The notes beneath the pieces were generated by a model, which was not told the DNA's origin, ran no database searches, and saw nothing but the letters and a program-made list of their open reading frames with translations. Of a stretch of 64,000 bases of DNA, positions 24,931 through 38,004 are shown piece by piece. A program made the translations under genes and the position numbers. The stretch comes from Cyclina sinensis (Eukaryota > Mollusca > Bivalvia > Venerida > Veneridae): contig JAAONU010000016.1 of NCBI GenBank assembly GCA_012932295.1, forward strand, positions 17,947,530-18,011,529. The letters are read 5' to 3'. Within the stretch, counting starts at the first letter, position 1; each line of letters starts with the position of its first letter.

Positions 24931-26760
24931 CATTTTAAATAGCAGTGATTTTTGCTAATGGACTATTGGGAAAACTCAGTATCAAATGGTTTAATTTTGA
25001 CAGTGCAATAGTTTTAATAACCAATTTGCCAAGTGGTGAGAACAACATTTTTGACCAACAAGATCAACTTCCCTGATCTCTTTAATATTTGAATCATAAT
25101 TAATATCAACAATCTCTGAAAGATTTATGGAAAATTTTACGCCAAGTAAATTTTTTTAAAGTTCAACTGTATGCAGGACAAAGTTTAATGTTGCTGTTCT
25201 TGCAAACCAAAATTAAACTACTTTTGCTTTCTCTATGCTTATATAAAGGCCTGAAATTTTTGCATAGAATTTGAAAGTTAACATGGTGTTTTTTTAATTG
25301 ATTCTGAAGTGCTATCTAGAAATATACTAGTACTATCAGCATATTGAGAGAGACCTAATATTCCTTACCATTAACTTTAATATCTTTTATATTTTGATTA
25401 TCTCTTATTAATATTGAAAGGATTTCAGCACATAGAATGAACAAGTAGGGAGACAAAGCATCACCTTGACGACATCCTCTCTGTAGTGAAAACCATTCTG
25501 ACATTACATTTACAATTACAAAGGACTCTATATTTGTATAGGAAAGTTTGATCCATAATCTGACGGGCCAAATTAAAGTACTCGAGAACTTGGTGCATAA
25601 ACTTCTATGAGACAGTATCAAATACAGTTGCGAAATCTGTTAATAGTAACAAGCCAGGTATATTTTACTTTTCTTTATAAAACATCAAATCATACACTTA
25701 TCTAACAATCAGTCTTCCAGGTAGAAAGCCTGTTTGGTCCTTATTTATCAGGCTGCTTAAAACGCGTATATGCGAAATGGTATTGATGCACAGGCAATTT
25801 TATATGCATCATTTAATAGTGAAAGTGGTCTCCATTTTTCAGGTATGCTTTGTCTTTATTCCATTTAGGGATGCAAGTTATGACTCCTTCCTTTTGTGTC
25901 ACTGACGATTCACCTATATTGAATGCATACTTAATTAATCTTATCAGAAATTTTCCTAAATTATTCCAGAACAATTTGAAGAATTCTACAGTGAAACTAT
26001 TATTTCGAGGGCTAGTATTATTTGACATGCGTTTTAAGCTATTCAACATTTCAGTGAATGTCAACGCAACTTCTATCGATTGTTTTTCATTTTCTGAGAA
26101 TTTGGTATGTCAGTATTATGTAAAATGTGATTTAAGCATATGTTATCTCATCGTCGGATACCCAAGTCAAACCCATTACGCTACCCTCCATTTATCGGTG
26201 ATAACTGTGGTATCTGATGATGATGTTATCAGTATCTTTAGACTATATTATAATTTTTCATAATGCCTTTTTGCTTATTTATGTATTTTCCTGAGAATGA
26301 ACTTATACACCTGTTTATGTGATTAAAGAATTCATAAATTTTGATAATTTCTATTTTCCAGGTTACAAAAGTATCTTGTAGGTTTCTTTCCTTCCTGTAT
26401 CCATTTAGCTTTCGATCTTATGAAAACGCCATCCATTTTTTTCTTACTTAGTACTAGAAGGTGTTCCTTTTTACTTTCTAATAGTTTATAATAAATTTCT
26501 GTTAAAAGTTTATCTTCTGTACTACTATCAGTTTGATGTAATTGTGAGGCATAGCATATTATTTATCGCCTTAATAGTTAAAAGAATAGTTTCGAAAAAT
26601 AATTGATCATTGATGCTTACTGTAAGTTTTTGAAGGTAAACAGTATTTCAATCATTTGTATTTTCAGGTATGTTTAAGGCATATTGAGGTTTTGTTTCTT
26701 CTCATCTCTTTCAACTATATTAAGATGAAATTATAATATGAAATGAAAAGTAATAGAATT
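24930..26760 (-). mobile_element. L1-like LINE relic; duplication breakpoint lies inside
   Basis: Minus-strand pieces in L1 order. A stretch near 26340-26450 reads SKAKW..EGKKPTRYFCNLENRN. Next, 26064-25813 reads SFTVEFFKLFW, GVITCIP and NKDKAYLKN. Then 25621-25355 reads GCRQGDALSPYLFILCAEIL. Frameshifts and stops separate the pieces. Copy B has only the upstream part (38919-39750), cut at the tandem-duplication junction. Confidence 0.85.
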
Positions 26761-27497
26761 TCACGAGACGAAAGATTTTCTGTGCTTGTTATAAGGTTGG
26801 TATTAAATCACCGTCTCAAAGTCGGTGTTTGAAAGTCTTTTTTCATTATTTAGTAATTTTATAATAGTAATTGACCGTGGGGCAAGATTACCTTATATCA
26901 CTCATATCTGCACAACTGATATTAACAGCAAGGCCAATTAAGACATTCAACTAAAACAGCATGCTCAGGCATCCCATCCAACATTATGTTCAAGTTTCAA
27001 CCAATGGTAAGTTCGTTTGTTGGTCTAGAAAACACGGATGTACATCAAGATAGACAAGTTGCGCTTCTAAATTTAGCTGTTCTCTTTGGAAGTGATACGC
27101 ATTGCAATATTATAACAGTGACAACCTAATGGAGTATCTCTTGTACATACCCAACCTAGGATTTGGACACCTCTGAATAGCCATTATTTTGAAATTATAT
27201 TTTCTTCATCTCGGCTTGCCATCATCAATTATTTCTTTTTGCTTATTCAACAATATATAGTATACACGCGCGCGCACACACACACACCACCAAATATTTT
27301 CACGTCACTGTAGAATTGATGTCGTCGATTTAAGTTTATGTATATTTTATGTTTGTTCAAAAAACATACCTTTGTACGTTCTGAAAACAAAAATGAACAA
27401 GAGATGTTTGTAAATCCTATGTGATGAATGAATTTTGTTTAGTAGTAATAAGCAAAAGCAATCACAGAATATATTTCATAGTGTTTTATTTTCTCCC

Positions 27498-27498
<1 letters not shown>

Positions 27499-27553
<55 letters not shown>
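27499..27553. repeat. (TA)n microsatellite
   Basis: About 27 TA units; copy B has only about seven at the same point (about 40544-40556). A CG/CA dinucleotide tract lies nearby at 27268-27288. Confidence 0.95.
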
Positions 27554-27555
<2 letters not shown>

Positions 27556-28123
27556 CAATATGTTCTCCGAAACTTACGTGACAAGGTTCCTAACATTAAT
27601 AAAACAGAACTAGACATAAGATATGGTCGTAAATTAAAGAACACTAATCTAAGTTTTTGTACTGGTCAATATGTTTTGAAGTAGAGCAAAGTGAAAGTAG
27701 AATAGGAAAAAAGGTCTTTTAGATCTTCCATGTCCTTTTATAGTAAGCGGTAAAAAAACGTAAAGAAAGTTGAAATATTCAAGGGTAAAACATGTTAATA
27801 ATACAATAATTCCCACTTATTGAACAAGAGCCTGAACATTTTGATTTTAAATCACAAATCTTGACAGCTGATCCAAAGAAAACACTGAAAAGAAAAGAAA
27901 ATACTAGTCAATACTTTATCATTGATTTTTTAATAGCGTAAAATCGAAACACGGCAATAAATAATGTTTAAAAGAACATATTTCCATTTCAGCTTACAGT
28001 TAATTATACCTAGGAAATAATTTTTTAGTTTGGGTGATCTACCGTCGAATATATAATACGGATTCGAGTTCAGATACTTAGGAATTTAATCACGAAGGCC
28101 GTTTAATAGTTAATAATTTACGT

Positions 28124-28129
28124 TTTATT
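28124..28129 (-). promoter_or_regulatory. AATAAA polyadenylation signal of peptide gene A
   Basis: AATAAA on the minus strand about 138 nt downstream of the stop. The same site in copy B reads ACTAAA. Confidence 0.45.
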
Positions 28130-28266
28130 AAGTAATTACATATTTTTTTCATAGATGAACATCAAAGAAGATAATTAAGTGCATATCAATAATTCATTAA
28201 CAATATGTCTTGTTTCAACTTATATTAATTATGTACTTTTCTCTATGTGCATAATCTTGAATAAAC

Positions 28267-29310
28267 TCAATAGTGACAGTTATCAGGTTTACAAGTCACA
28301 CAACTTTGTTGCACATAACAGGTTTGGTCCGCGCAACCATTTTCACAATCTACAAAAGGAAATTTAAAAAGCAAAAACAAAGTTTCAATTATAGTATTAC
28401 TAGAACCCGTAGTTGTTTTCCATCAAGTTATATTTTAATCTTTTGAGTTTTGTTTTCTTCTACTAAAGAATCGATGCAGATAAAGTGTTTATTTCTACAC
28501 GTCAATCGTAAAGAAAATCTCATCCTATTGGCTATAGCACCACTGAATGAACACAGTGACTTCTCAATTTCAATATCTTTAATATCGTTTAAACACCGAT
28601 ACAAATCGAAAAATACATTTTAATTCCTATAGTTTTACTTACTATTATGCATGCGATTGAATGTACATGTATTATGTTTTCATGTTTGATGATAAGCTGT
28701 ATATGCTTTAGTCAAAATAAATATTCTGTTCTATTCTGTTCTGTTCTTATTACGTTTTAGTCGTAAAACATATGCCAATGATCGCAAAAAGACAGAGTAA
28801 TTCATTTCCTATCCAGTGGGGACAAAATTCTACTTTCTTGAACTTGTAGGTTTAGGAAGAAAGTGTTAACAATTGTATTTAAGTATTATCCGCATCAGAC
28901 CTTATTATCAGCTAGAATTATTTTCCTCTTAGTCACATAGTTTTTGAAACTCGCGTTTTCGCTGTCTATGTAGTAGGATATGTAAGGGTGTTTGCTGATA
29001 TAAAATTCGCTAAATTCAGAACTTCTTCGATGATGTTCAATTGAAATCTTGAATATTTCAACGTCTTATTTGCGTTTTCGACAAGAGTGTCTTAAAAGCA
29101 GTCTACAACTCCATTATCATGCAAGTAAGGAGTATTCAGTCCAGTAACAAATGTAAAAAAATATTTAGAAAACTAAACAGGCTATTAAAATAGCATAAGT
29201 CATGGCGTAAAGATGACAAAACTGTTTTACTTACTGCGTACGGCAGAAAGGCATGAAACTGTATTCACCAGAAAGGCAACTACAAAGACAAAACACAGAG
29301 CACGATCCAT
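28267..29310 (-). CDS. Secreted six-cysteine mini-peptide, copy A
   Basis: Two exons. Exon 1 (29310-29235) encodes Met-Asp-Arg and a hydrophobic run (FVFVVAFLVNTV) typical of a signal peptide, and ends at a strong donor, A/GTAAGT. Exon 2 (28349-28267) follows TTTTGTAG and encodes a short Cys-rich segment ending in TGA. The phase 1 join makes an Asn codon. The product is 52 residues, with about 30 in the mature form; the exon 2 part has the spacing C-x3-C-x4-C-x5-C-x2-C-x5-C and a slightly acidic charge. I do not recognise the family; the spacing does not fit mytilin, myticin or defensin as I know them. A secreted disulfide-rich defence, signalling or toxin-like peptide is possible but unproven. 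A polyadenylation signal lies 140 nt after the stop. The model lacks transcript support, and further exons inside the 885-bp intron cannot be excluded. Confidence 0.6.
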
Positions 29311-29830
29311 CGTCTTGTTTCCTTTAAATTGTCGTTGGCAACAAAATATGTTATATCTGCGTGTTTGCCTCCACTATTAATAGCAAAACAACGGGAAGAA
29401 AATGACTAATGTTTATTTTCAGAGTCACTTTCATTCAACGTGTCGTCGATCGCTTTGATTAACAGATCAGATAGATATACCATTTTCCAGAGAACATGAA
29501 AAGCGCACCTGTCGCCGGTGGTGCGATTACACTGTAAAAATGTCCAAAATCTTTAAAGATAAAAATCTAAATGCAACGCTTCACAAAGAAGTTGTTTTCG
29601 CAATCTGTTGTTAACTTTTTGTGGTATCTTGTTTATTTCTTTAACTAAACAATTCTTCTGCAACCAGACATAATGCCTTTTGTTTGAGTATTGTGGATCT
29701 AACAGATAAGCAATGACAAATAGATAGATTTACTGAAATCTATTCTATAAATAATGTTATATAATCAGAGGACAAAGAAGGTCCTGAGTTGCTCCACTGT
29801 GATAGAAACATCAACAACAACTTCTGTTCA
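28740..29830. repeat. Block shared with the diverged relic at 19.0-22.8 kb
   Basis: Three versions of this block exist: here, 41640-44150 (interrupted) and 19030-22800 (interrupted and diverged). The best-conserved parts are the signal-peptide exon and about 130 bp upstream of it (29430-29540), which may include the promoter. Confidence 0.6.
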
Positions 29831-29855
29831 AAACTACAAAAATATATTATAGAAA

Positions 29856-30648
29856 TAGAGGATATTTGTTTATTTTTGTGGAAGATGAGAATTTATTTCC
29901 TCGAGTGAACACCATATGTGATATTTTCACGAGTGGCGCAGCCACGAGTGAAAATACAAACATATGGTGTTCACGAGATGAAATAAATTCCCATCTTCCA
30001 CTAAAAACAAACAAATTTTCTTTTTATTTTATGCCAACACGTCAAAAATGGGTATTTTATGACATTTTTACTCAGGGCCTTCAATAAATTCCCCATGGTG
30101 AGCCCCAAATCAGTTAATGCGTACTTTGGTCAAACCGCACAAAAAAGTGCAGACAATCTCCAATACATATGATAACTTTACTTCTGCTGAAATAAACTGA
30201 ATACACTTTCATCAAATAACATTTATTTTTCTCTACACATTTTATCAATATTTATTGAATTTTAGCCACACATACTTTAATTATAAAAGCTGATTAATAC
30301 CGAGTAATATTCAATCAATTGAATTGAAAGTCGGCCATATTGGATATTGTCCATGTGAATTATGTAAACAAATCAGACATTTTAAATAATTTATGGCGAA
30401 TTTCATCATTGTTCACAACTAGTTAGGCTCAGGAATTCAATATTATAATTGGATTTAACAAGGTAGATAAATTTCACTCGCTGTCACTGTCTGAAATACA
30501 ACGGATTATCTTGTATTTACGTGATAAAAAGTAGGTCCGGCACAAACAGTGCATTATCAAAATGGTAATTTCACTGATTCAAAACAGTGGATTATCACTT
30601 TTATCTCACTGATATTTCCCTATATTTCATTGGTAGGCATAAAATAAA
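29856..30648 (+). mobile_element. 800-bp palindrome-bearing element, copy 2
   Basis: Absent from copy B, where the sequence runs TATTATAGAAAAAATG (44152-44167) uninterrupted, giving a filled/empty pair. The palindrome is at about 29880-30002. The coding-like stretch seen in copy 1 is damaged here by a deletion and a TAG near 30535. It is upstream of peptide gene A. Confidence 0.85.
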
Positions 30649-31377
30649 AAAATGTATTTAAGGACTCTGAAGCCAACATGCTGAACATGATGCTAGACTG
30701 TTAATTTAAAATAGTTTTAATACTTCTATTGAACTATTATTTTATAAAAAAAGAACGTTAGCAACCGAATTATCCTTGTCTTAATAAGGCTTTAACGTAA
30801 ACGGATTGACTAGATGTGTTCTAGACAGGGCTTAATTCAATTGTTAGAGTTATAAGCCTAATGTTCCTCGAAGATTTTTTTATTTTTTCACAAACTCTTG
30901 TTTTATGCTATAGGTCTTATTGATTGGCCGTAATTCAGAATGCATTTAAACTGTATAACCCCGTCGAATTCTCCCTTAATGTCTAAATTGGGCTGCGACA
31001 TGCAACATAATGTCAAGAATAATTATTTACTCCCATTAAACTGAGCGAGATATACCTTTCACATGTCGGTCAGTCCGTCGGAACACACTTCGTTTGCGAT
31101 CAACATCTACAGAACGCTTTAACCAAGATGCTTTCGAAATGAATTTTGTTTCGAAGGCAAAGGTCCGGGGCCATATCAATCGAATGCGGCGACAAAGCCA
31201 CGGACATCATACGCGGTGATTTTTCGAATGTTGATTTTCTATATCAACGTTTTTTTTCAACAATTGTCTCGCTTATAAAACGCTACACTGATCATCAGTT
31301 TGCAGACTGATGAATTTAAAATGAGTAAAAAATGCCATTACGAAACACGAAACAAAAATAAAACTTGTTGTAAAAAG

Positions 31378-31775
31378 TTATCCTTAGCAAATTTTGAGTG
31401 CCTTAAACCATCCTGTGCTTCAACATAAACATCATAAATTTCCAACCAATTAGGAAGTCTATTATTCAAAGTACAAGTGAAAAGTTGTCCCAGTACACTA
31501 ATTAGCTTAATTCCCCTGTAATTCCTACTACCGTTGATAGTGTTATCTTATGTAACGGGATATATCCCTCTGACCAAGATTCAGAGAAATACCCGAAATG
31601 AAAATAAAACTTTTTAAACAATAGTGTCAAAATATCATGACAATTTTATAAACAAATTCATGAAGGTGAGTGTCAGGTGTCAGGTCCTGCACTCCTGTCG
31701 GACATCAGTTGTTTGATTGTTGTATAGAAGCCAGATTCAGTTATTAGAAGATTCAGCTCTGCAAACATATAACCA
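31378..31775 (-). mobile_element. LINE reverse-transcriptase relic
   Basis: Minus-strand translation in mixed frames gives RT-like pieces: LNLLITES..YTTIKQLMS, SAGPD, a segment like ES.SEGYIP and NRLPNW. It is the N-terminal side of a LINE RT with many stops. Copy B keeps only the first piece (44917-45030) because about 290 bp is missing there. Confidence 0.65.
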
Positions 31776-33706
31776 CAATATTTCTGATTTTTATACTTTT
31801 CTACAAAATACAATATATCATTAGACAGTGTATAAAACGATATTCCAGATCATTTGTTCAAAAGAATCAAAAGAGATATTTGACTGCTTGACACCGGCTA
31901 AAATGTTGTAACATGTTCCAGTGTATCTATTATTGTATACTTGTTTTTGTTTAAGTTAGCTTTAATGCTTCTAATTTATCATCTTCATATTGTCATGTTT
32001 AATACTTCAATCTAGCATTAACCATCTGTAACCTATTGTTTCACATCTGATAGATGTAAATGTTTAAAATATTGTAAAAGTGCTCTTTTTCTCAAAACAG
32101 TCTGCTATATATCTTTACAATCACCGTATTAACACTATAACAGTCATTTCTTATAGCGCTAACATAACGTTAAATAAAGGGGACGCAACTCCATCTAACA
32201 ATAAAGAAAATTCTGTAATACATAATATGGACCTATTACAGTGAATACATGAATCCAAAACTATGCTGTAGTGGCTATGGGTATATTGATTAGAGATTTT
32301 AGTGTATGTTTGCCCGTAAGTGTTTGTTTCAAGAAAGAAAACGGCTTGGTGTAATAGTAACTTACTACCGTAGATTTACTTTGTACAGTTGTTTACAGCC
32401 GAATAGGATCAATGGATCATAATTTTATCACTGCTGGCATTAATTGATTTAAAGTTAATCCAGTCATAAATAGAATAACTGATAAAAATAGTGTCTATTA
32501 GATCGTCACATATAATCTAGCGTCAGTATAGTACTTTGACATGAGATACTTTATGTTAGAAATACATTATTTTACTTTATAATAATAATTAATTAATTAG
32601 TAATAGATAACTCGACTTCTTTAAAAATGAAAAAAAAGTTTACAATGCATACATTATGTTTGTAATAAATCGTGTTTGTTCAGAAATTTTGCTGGTTTTT
32701 CTTCCAATGTAAGCCTGCTACAAACAAAAACAGTCAGTAGGCCAAGGTAAAAAAATTATTTTTGAAAGAGAAAGCATGTGTCAGTATAAATTTAGGTTTA
32801 AAAACTGTAGTCAATGACTCTGAACGGTCATGTAAAGATGTTGCAAACCGATAAACAAATGATAATAAAACAATAAGGGATTTAGGAATTTTCCTTTATC
32901 ACTGTATAATTTATAAAACAACTGACACATTTTTGCTCGGCAAGACTAAATCCTGGAGAAATCGTTGTTTAGCACCATCCGGACAAAGTTTGTAGACGTC
33001 TAGTCTGTCTTTTATACCGAGTATCTAACTTGTGCTTCGGAAAAAGACGTGTCCATATTTTAAGAACTCTGGCTTCTTGTATGCAACTGAATAAAACCAT
33101 TATATATTTATTGAACTGAATAATGTGTTTGCTGAGAAAAGGTCCGGACTCAAGTAGTGCTACAGTTTATTTTATGTAGTAAATCAAAGGGCTTATAACT
33201 TGGTGAATAAAAATAACAGACCGGATCATGGTGAACACAGATGGTGCTGCAAGAAAAAACATATGCTATAAAGCTATGTAAAAATAATTTATATGGATTG
33301 TGCTGGTATATGCAAACTAGTCCCTAGTTTTTTTCCTTATTTCCTTTCATTCCAAAAGTGACGCTGAGAAATAGCCCAGACAGATATATCGCTATAGTAT
33401 CACATGAAGTAAAACAGGGACCGATAACTTATTAAAAATCAACAACCAGTCTGGATAATTAGTGTAATATGCGCATCTTCTCCAATGACTTCCAATACAG
33501 ATTCTTTTAATTCCAGCCCACGGTTGTGGAAAATAGCTCGCATCTTGAGTCATTAAAGCAAAAATACTAACCTGCCAGAGTAATCATCGCTAAAAACTGA
33601 ATATTGTGTGAGCTGGTTGGTAACAGTATGCTAAATTATCCCATTCCGTGTCAGAACGGGTGTTAATTGGAGAATAAGAGAATAAAGGGCAAACAATAAG
33701 CAGATT

Positions 33707-35402
33707 TGAATATATAGTAAGTAGTAGTAAGTAATGTTTTATTATAGTGACATGTGCATAGGTTATTACAAACAATAATATATATTACATAGAAGAAAAA
33801 GCACCCGGCCCAGTGGACCTATATGTCACCTAAAAATAATGTTACTTTGTAACTAGTAAAGCAGTATATAATATACATATAGACATTCATGTACAATGCA
33901 ATGTGATGATATGGCATAAAATAAAGTTGTATTATAAAAGCTCTATAAAAGTATGGAGCACAAAAAGAGTTCAATTGAAAGCACTTAAGTCAAGTGTGCA
34001 GGCTAGTTAGCATATATAATGTCTCTTCTGCGTAAGAAAGATTTCACAATGAATTTGGCACATTTACGAGGATAATTCTGTATTAGTACAATCAATTTAT
34101 TGTCACTAGTCAAATGACTAAACTCGCTGTCTGTAACGATTTCGCCAAATACACTTGATCGTATATCACTATAAAGTTCACAATTTATCAGAAAGTGTTT
34201 TTCATCTTCAACAGAATTTAAAGAACAATGTCTGCAAAGTCTCTGTTCGACTGGTTCACCAATATATCGACCTGTTTCAATTCTTATCGGGAAAATACCA
34301 CAACGAAACTGACTCAATAAGGAACGTTCATGTCGTTTTAGGTTCATTGTTAGGTAATGTTCGGAAGAGTAAAATTCCGTTTTAAATAGTTTATAGGTTC
34401 GTAACTTTGCAACAGATACAATATCCCTAGACCATTTACGAGCGTAAAAGTCTTTTATTAACGGGTTTGCTTTTGGAAAATCAACTAAAGATCTAGGATT
34501 ATATAAATCTACAAGTCCTATCTTTTCCATAATAAGTTTCACATCGCTCGACCAGTTGTTACTAGACAGTGTATAATCATAATCAAAAATGCGTTTAGTA
34601 AGTCTGTTATTGTCCATTGTTGATAATCTGTTCCAGTAGCGCAAGATACATCCCCACCTCCTATATACACAAGGCAACCACCCACTGTCACCATAGAGAG
34701 CCAGTTTTGGTGTGAATCTGTGTACACCCATGAAATAACGTAGTGCACGATGCTGAACATTATCTATGTTCTGGAATTGTCGATACCCCCACACTGATGC
34801 CCCGTAATCTAATATTGGGACAACAGAAGCGTTAAATAATTTCTCATATGTACGTAATCCCACATCTTTAATATTATGTAATTTACTTATAATTCCACCT
34901 AGAGCTCTGCTCGCGCTGTTTGCAAGAGCTTGGCCATTTAAAGTGTAATCGCCTCTCTCATGGAATAATATCCCAAGATATTTGTAGGTCTCAACTGTTT
35001 CTAGTACGTTTTCTCCAATTTTGAAAGAGTAATTCGTGCGACAGGTTCTTCCTCGACGGAAGTGCATACACTTGGATTTGTTTGTATTAAAGATTACTCT
35101 CCACCGGCGGCACCAGTCGTAACTTATCAAGCATAGTTTGTAGTTTTTCTTCTGTATAGGAAATTAACGCAATGTCATCCGCATACATAAATATCGATAT
35201 TTTTACCTCACCCATGGAGATACCAAGGTCAAGGTCATTTACTTCTTGAATAAGGTCATTCGAGAATATGGCGAAAAGTGTCGGTGACAAACAGCACCCC
35301 TGTTTTACCCCCGTCGAACATTCGAACCAATCCGTTAGTTTATTGTTGATACGTATGCACGACACTTAGCTGGAATATATGTTCTTTATTGAGTTATAGA
35401 CT
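33707..35402 (-). mobile_element. 5'-truncated LINE inserted in copy A
   Basis: Copy B is empty at this place (CAGATT/ATCTAAAG, 47001-47012), which dates the insertion after the duplication. The element carries the C-terminal half of a LINE polyprotein in two frames. No clear target duplication or A tail is seen; the 3' end is rich in ACTT repeats. Confidence 0.9.
34003..35365 (-). pseudogene. LINE reverse transcriptase, frameshifted
   Basis: The first frame (35365-about 35118) has GVKQGCCLSPTLFAIF and the catalytic YADD box. After a frameshift near 35118-35130 the second frame (to 34003, 340+ codons) carries the C-terminal region: ETYKYLGILFHERG, PILDYGASVWGY, and a Cys/His cluster (LCRHCSL..DEKHFLINC) typical of the LINE C-terminus. 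No start survives because of 5' truncation. Only one lesion in about 450 codons suggests a fairly young copy. Confidence 0.88.
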
Positions 35403-38004
35403 ATCTAAAGTAGTTTATTCTATGATGATAATAAGATGAAACCAAAAAGGCCGTTCACATATGTAAGCGATTGCAGGTAAAACAATTTAAAATTGTATTA
35501 TTGCATACCTTATTTATGAAATGAAAGTTTTCTCTGATAGCATGGGCCATTTTATGCCGTACCTAGAAAATTTCAACAGGCTTTTTAGCAGCAAATTGAA
35601 ATTCCATCCGCGAAAGTTGCTAACTTTAAACGCGTCGAAACATTTCTTGGTTTACAGTATATTCAATAATAAGAAAGGTGGTAAGGAAAACATGTTTGCT
35701 GTAGAAACTATGTGTAAGAAAAAAATCTGTACATACGAAGAAACAGTATCGCTAGCTAAGGGACAGTCTATTAATGAAGGAAAACATGTAGTTTTCTAAC
35801 TTTAGCTCTATAATCTTTAGGTGACAATCAGTCTTTGAATAAATTTCAATAACTTCACTACCTCAACTTCTACAATGTGTGTACAGTTGTACACTTATAA
35901 CATTAAAAATTGAAAATCCTGAAAATTGTATACTTATGCATATCTTGAAAACTCTATGACATTTTGAATGGTAAAAGAAGTAAGAAAATTTTCCTTTTAT
36001 CTTCTACTCGATATATGTAGTTTTGTTTGTGTCTAAAATCGGGACGTGTATAACCAGTCAGAGCTTAATCTTAATTTCATTGCCTACAAAATGTGTGCTT
36101 AAATTCATTTACATTTCAAAAGTATTTGTCATTTGTATTTTTTAATTATCAAAAACATTTTACTAAGAGGATTGAAATAAAACAAGAAGAAATGGTTATT
36201 TCTATGGTTATTTTGTAAATTTGAAATTCTCTGTTTGTAACAGAACCGTCTTTTAAACAAAAATAATCCAAAGGGTAATCCCAAAGAAAACCAATATCAA
36301 GGCGAAATGTACCTTAGATAAATAAAATTAGTTACAAGATTAATCTTATCAGCCTACTCTTGCCTTTAGAATTCTATTTTCCATGGAATTGGTGAATATT
36401 TCTTTTTTCTTTCTTTTCCTCAGCAAAAAAAATTAAGCCGTTCCGTACTTAACAGACTTTATATGTGACTTAATTGTCCGAGATGTAAAATCGCTTAGAA
36501 TTGGGCTAGACAATTTGTAATCGTTACAATTCACATTCCCTAGAAAATCTTTACTAGTCCACTCTAAACACAGACACATTAACGATAGTTCCACCTAACA
36601 CCAAAAAAGAAAAAAAAAGAAAGAAAGAAATGATGAAAGCAAATAATTTATTATAACCGCCATATTTACAAGTAGACCTAAGTCCATTTTAAATCAAGAT
36701 AAAAACATTCACTTTATCATGATGCCAGCAATCCATATGTCATGGACAAACATTATTTTCACAGCATAGTTCAAACAAAGTTATAGTAAGTACACTTGGG
36801 GAAGTTTTTTCATACAAACAACAATGATCGCTATCCAAATAAAACACCTTAAGGCCATACAAAGTTGATGTTTACCAAGGCCAGAGAGAGGAGAGTGGTC
36901 CATGAATTAAGATTTTCAATTCTACAAATTTTTTGTTCACTCAAGTGAAATATCGAAAAGATTATTTCATTATAATTGTACTTTCTCTAATTACGTTTTC
37001 GTGGAAAAGTGCTTAAATATGAATGAAAAAAAAAAAACAACAAAAAATATGGCCGGTAAGCATTTGTACACATGAGATATATGTCAGTAACAAAATGTAT
37101 AAATACAAACTGAAATCTAGATTTTAACCGTTTCGTATTAATAAGTTATTTTCTGTCTAACTTAAAACAATTCTAAAGAGACAAAATGAGAATAGATCGA
37201 TTTTTTAATTCAATGTTGAAATCCTATACCCTGTTCAACTTACACTGAATAATTAGAAGCGATATTACAGAAATAACTGTACAAACAGTTACACTCAAAT
37301 TATTTACTAAATTTCCATTTTAAAATTACCACAGTGATAAATTGTATATGACGTCTATATTTTTTAGATCTCACGAGTGTTTCTCAAATATTCATGTACA
37401 TTTAGTCAATAGAATATATTTGAAGTAATTTTATCAAAGAGGCAAACGTTTCAAGAACAGCACAGCTTGGTCAATTATTCAGTCAACATCTGTTTAAATC
37501 AAATGCAAGTTTAGATAAAGTATACAAAACGAGAATCCGTGTTGTTTGTCGATAAACCTTTCATGTGTCCATTCTACAAAATAACGTCCATTGCGAGTGA
37601 ATGAAAGGCAAACACAACAGCTGCAAACTGACTAAGGCTTTTCTAAGTGAGACTCTATGCACATTATAAATTTGATAAACAATACCAATATATATATTTA
37701 TGTTTGATATAGCGTTTGTCGTCAGTTCGTATGTGGTGACTGTCAGTGTTCAATATAAAGCAAATATCTAAAATGTAATTAGTGGATTTCTTTGTTTATG
37801 GTCATACGATATTCAAAAATGGTTGTACCATTTTTACACAAGCCCTTATAACACTCTTATCAGGTGGTCTAATAAGCCACACTATAAAAATTCCTGAGTC
37901 AAGACAAAGTTAAGCAGATGCTAAATACAACTTTGCTTTTCTATTTACATAATAACTATAAGTCAAATTGCTGTATGAGTAATCTTTCTTTCGATAGGAA
38001 CTAA

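Noticed and set aside
27421..27684. 87-codon frame with an Ile-Tyr run
   Set aside because: The run is the (TA)n microsatellite, and the frame is not kept in copy B.
28760..28850. Possible extra exon of the peptide gene inside the intron (frame ending at TAA near the TTTTAGTCGTA stretch)
   Set aside because: An open frame of about 39 codons exists in the relic copy, but copies A and B carry indels and a TGA in the same frame, so coding is not supported.
29430..29540. Minus-strand frame with Cys, Trp-Lys and an acidic end, preceded by TTTTACAG, upstream of the peptide gene
   Set aside because: It looks exon-like and is open in copies A and B, but it lies upstream of the signal exon. Against the relic copy, substitutions fall equally at all codon positions, so I read it as conserved non-coding DNA.
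35521..35799. 92-codon plus-strand frame in copy A
   Set aside because: Copy B has an in-frame TAA at the matching place, and no domain or splice context is seen.
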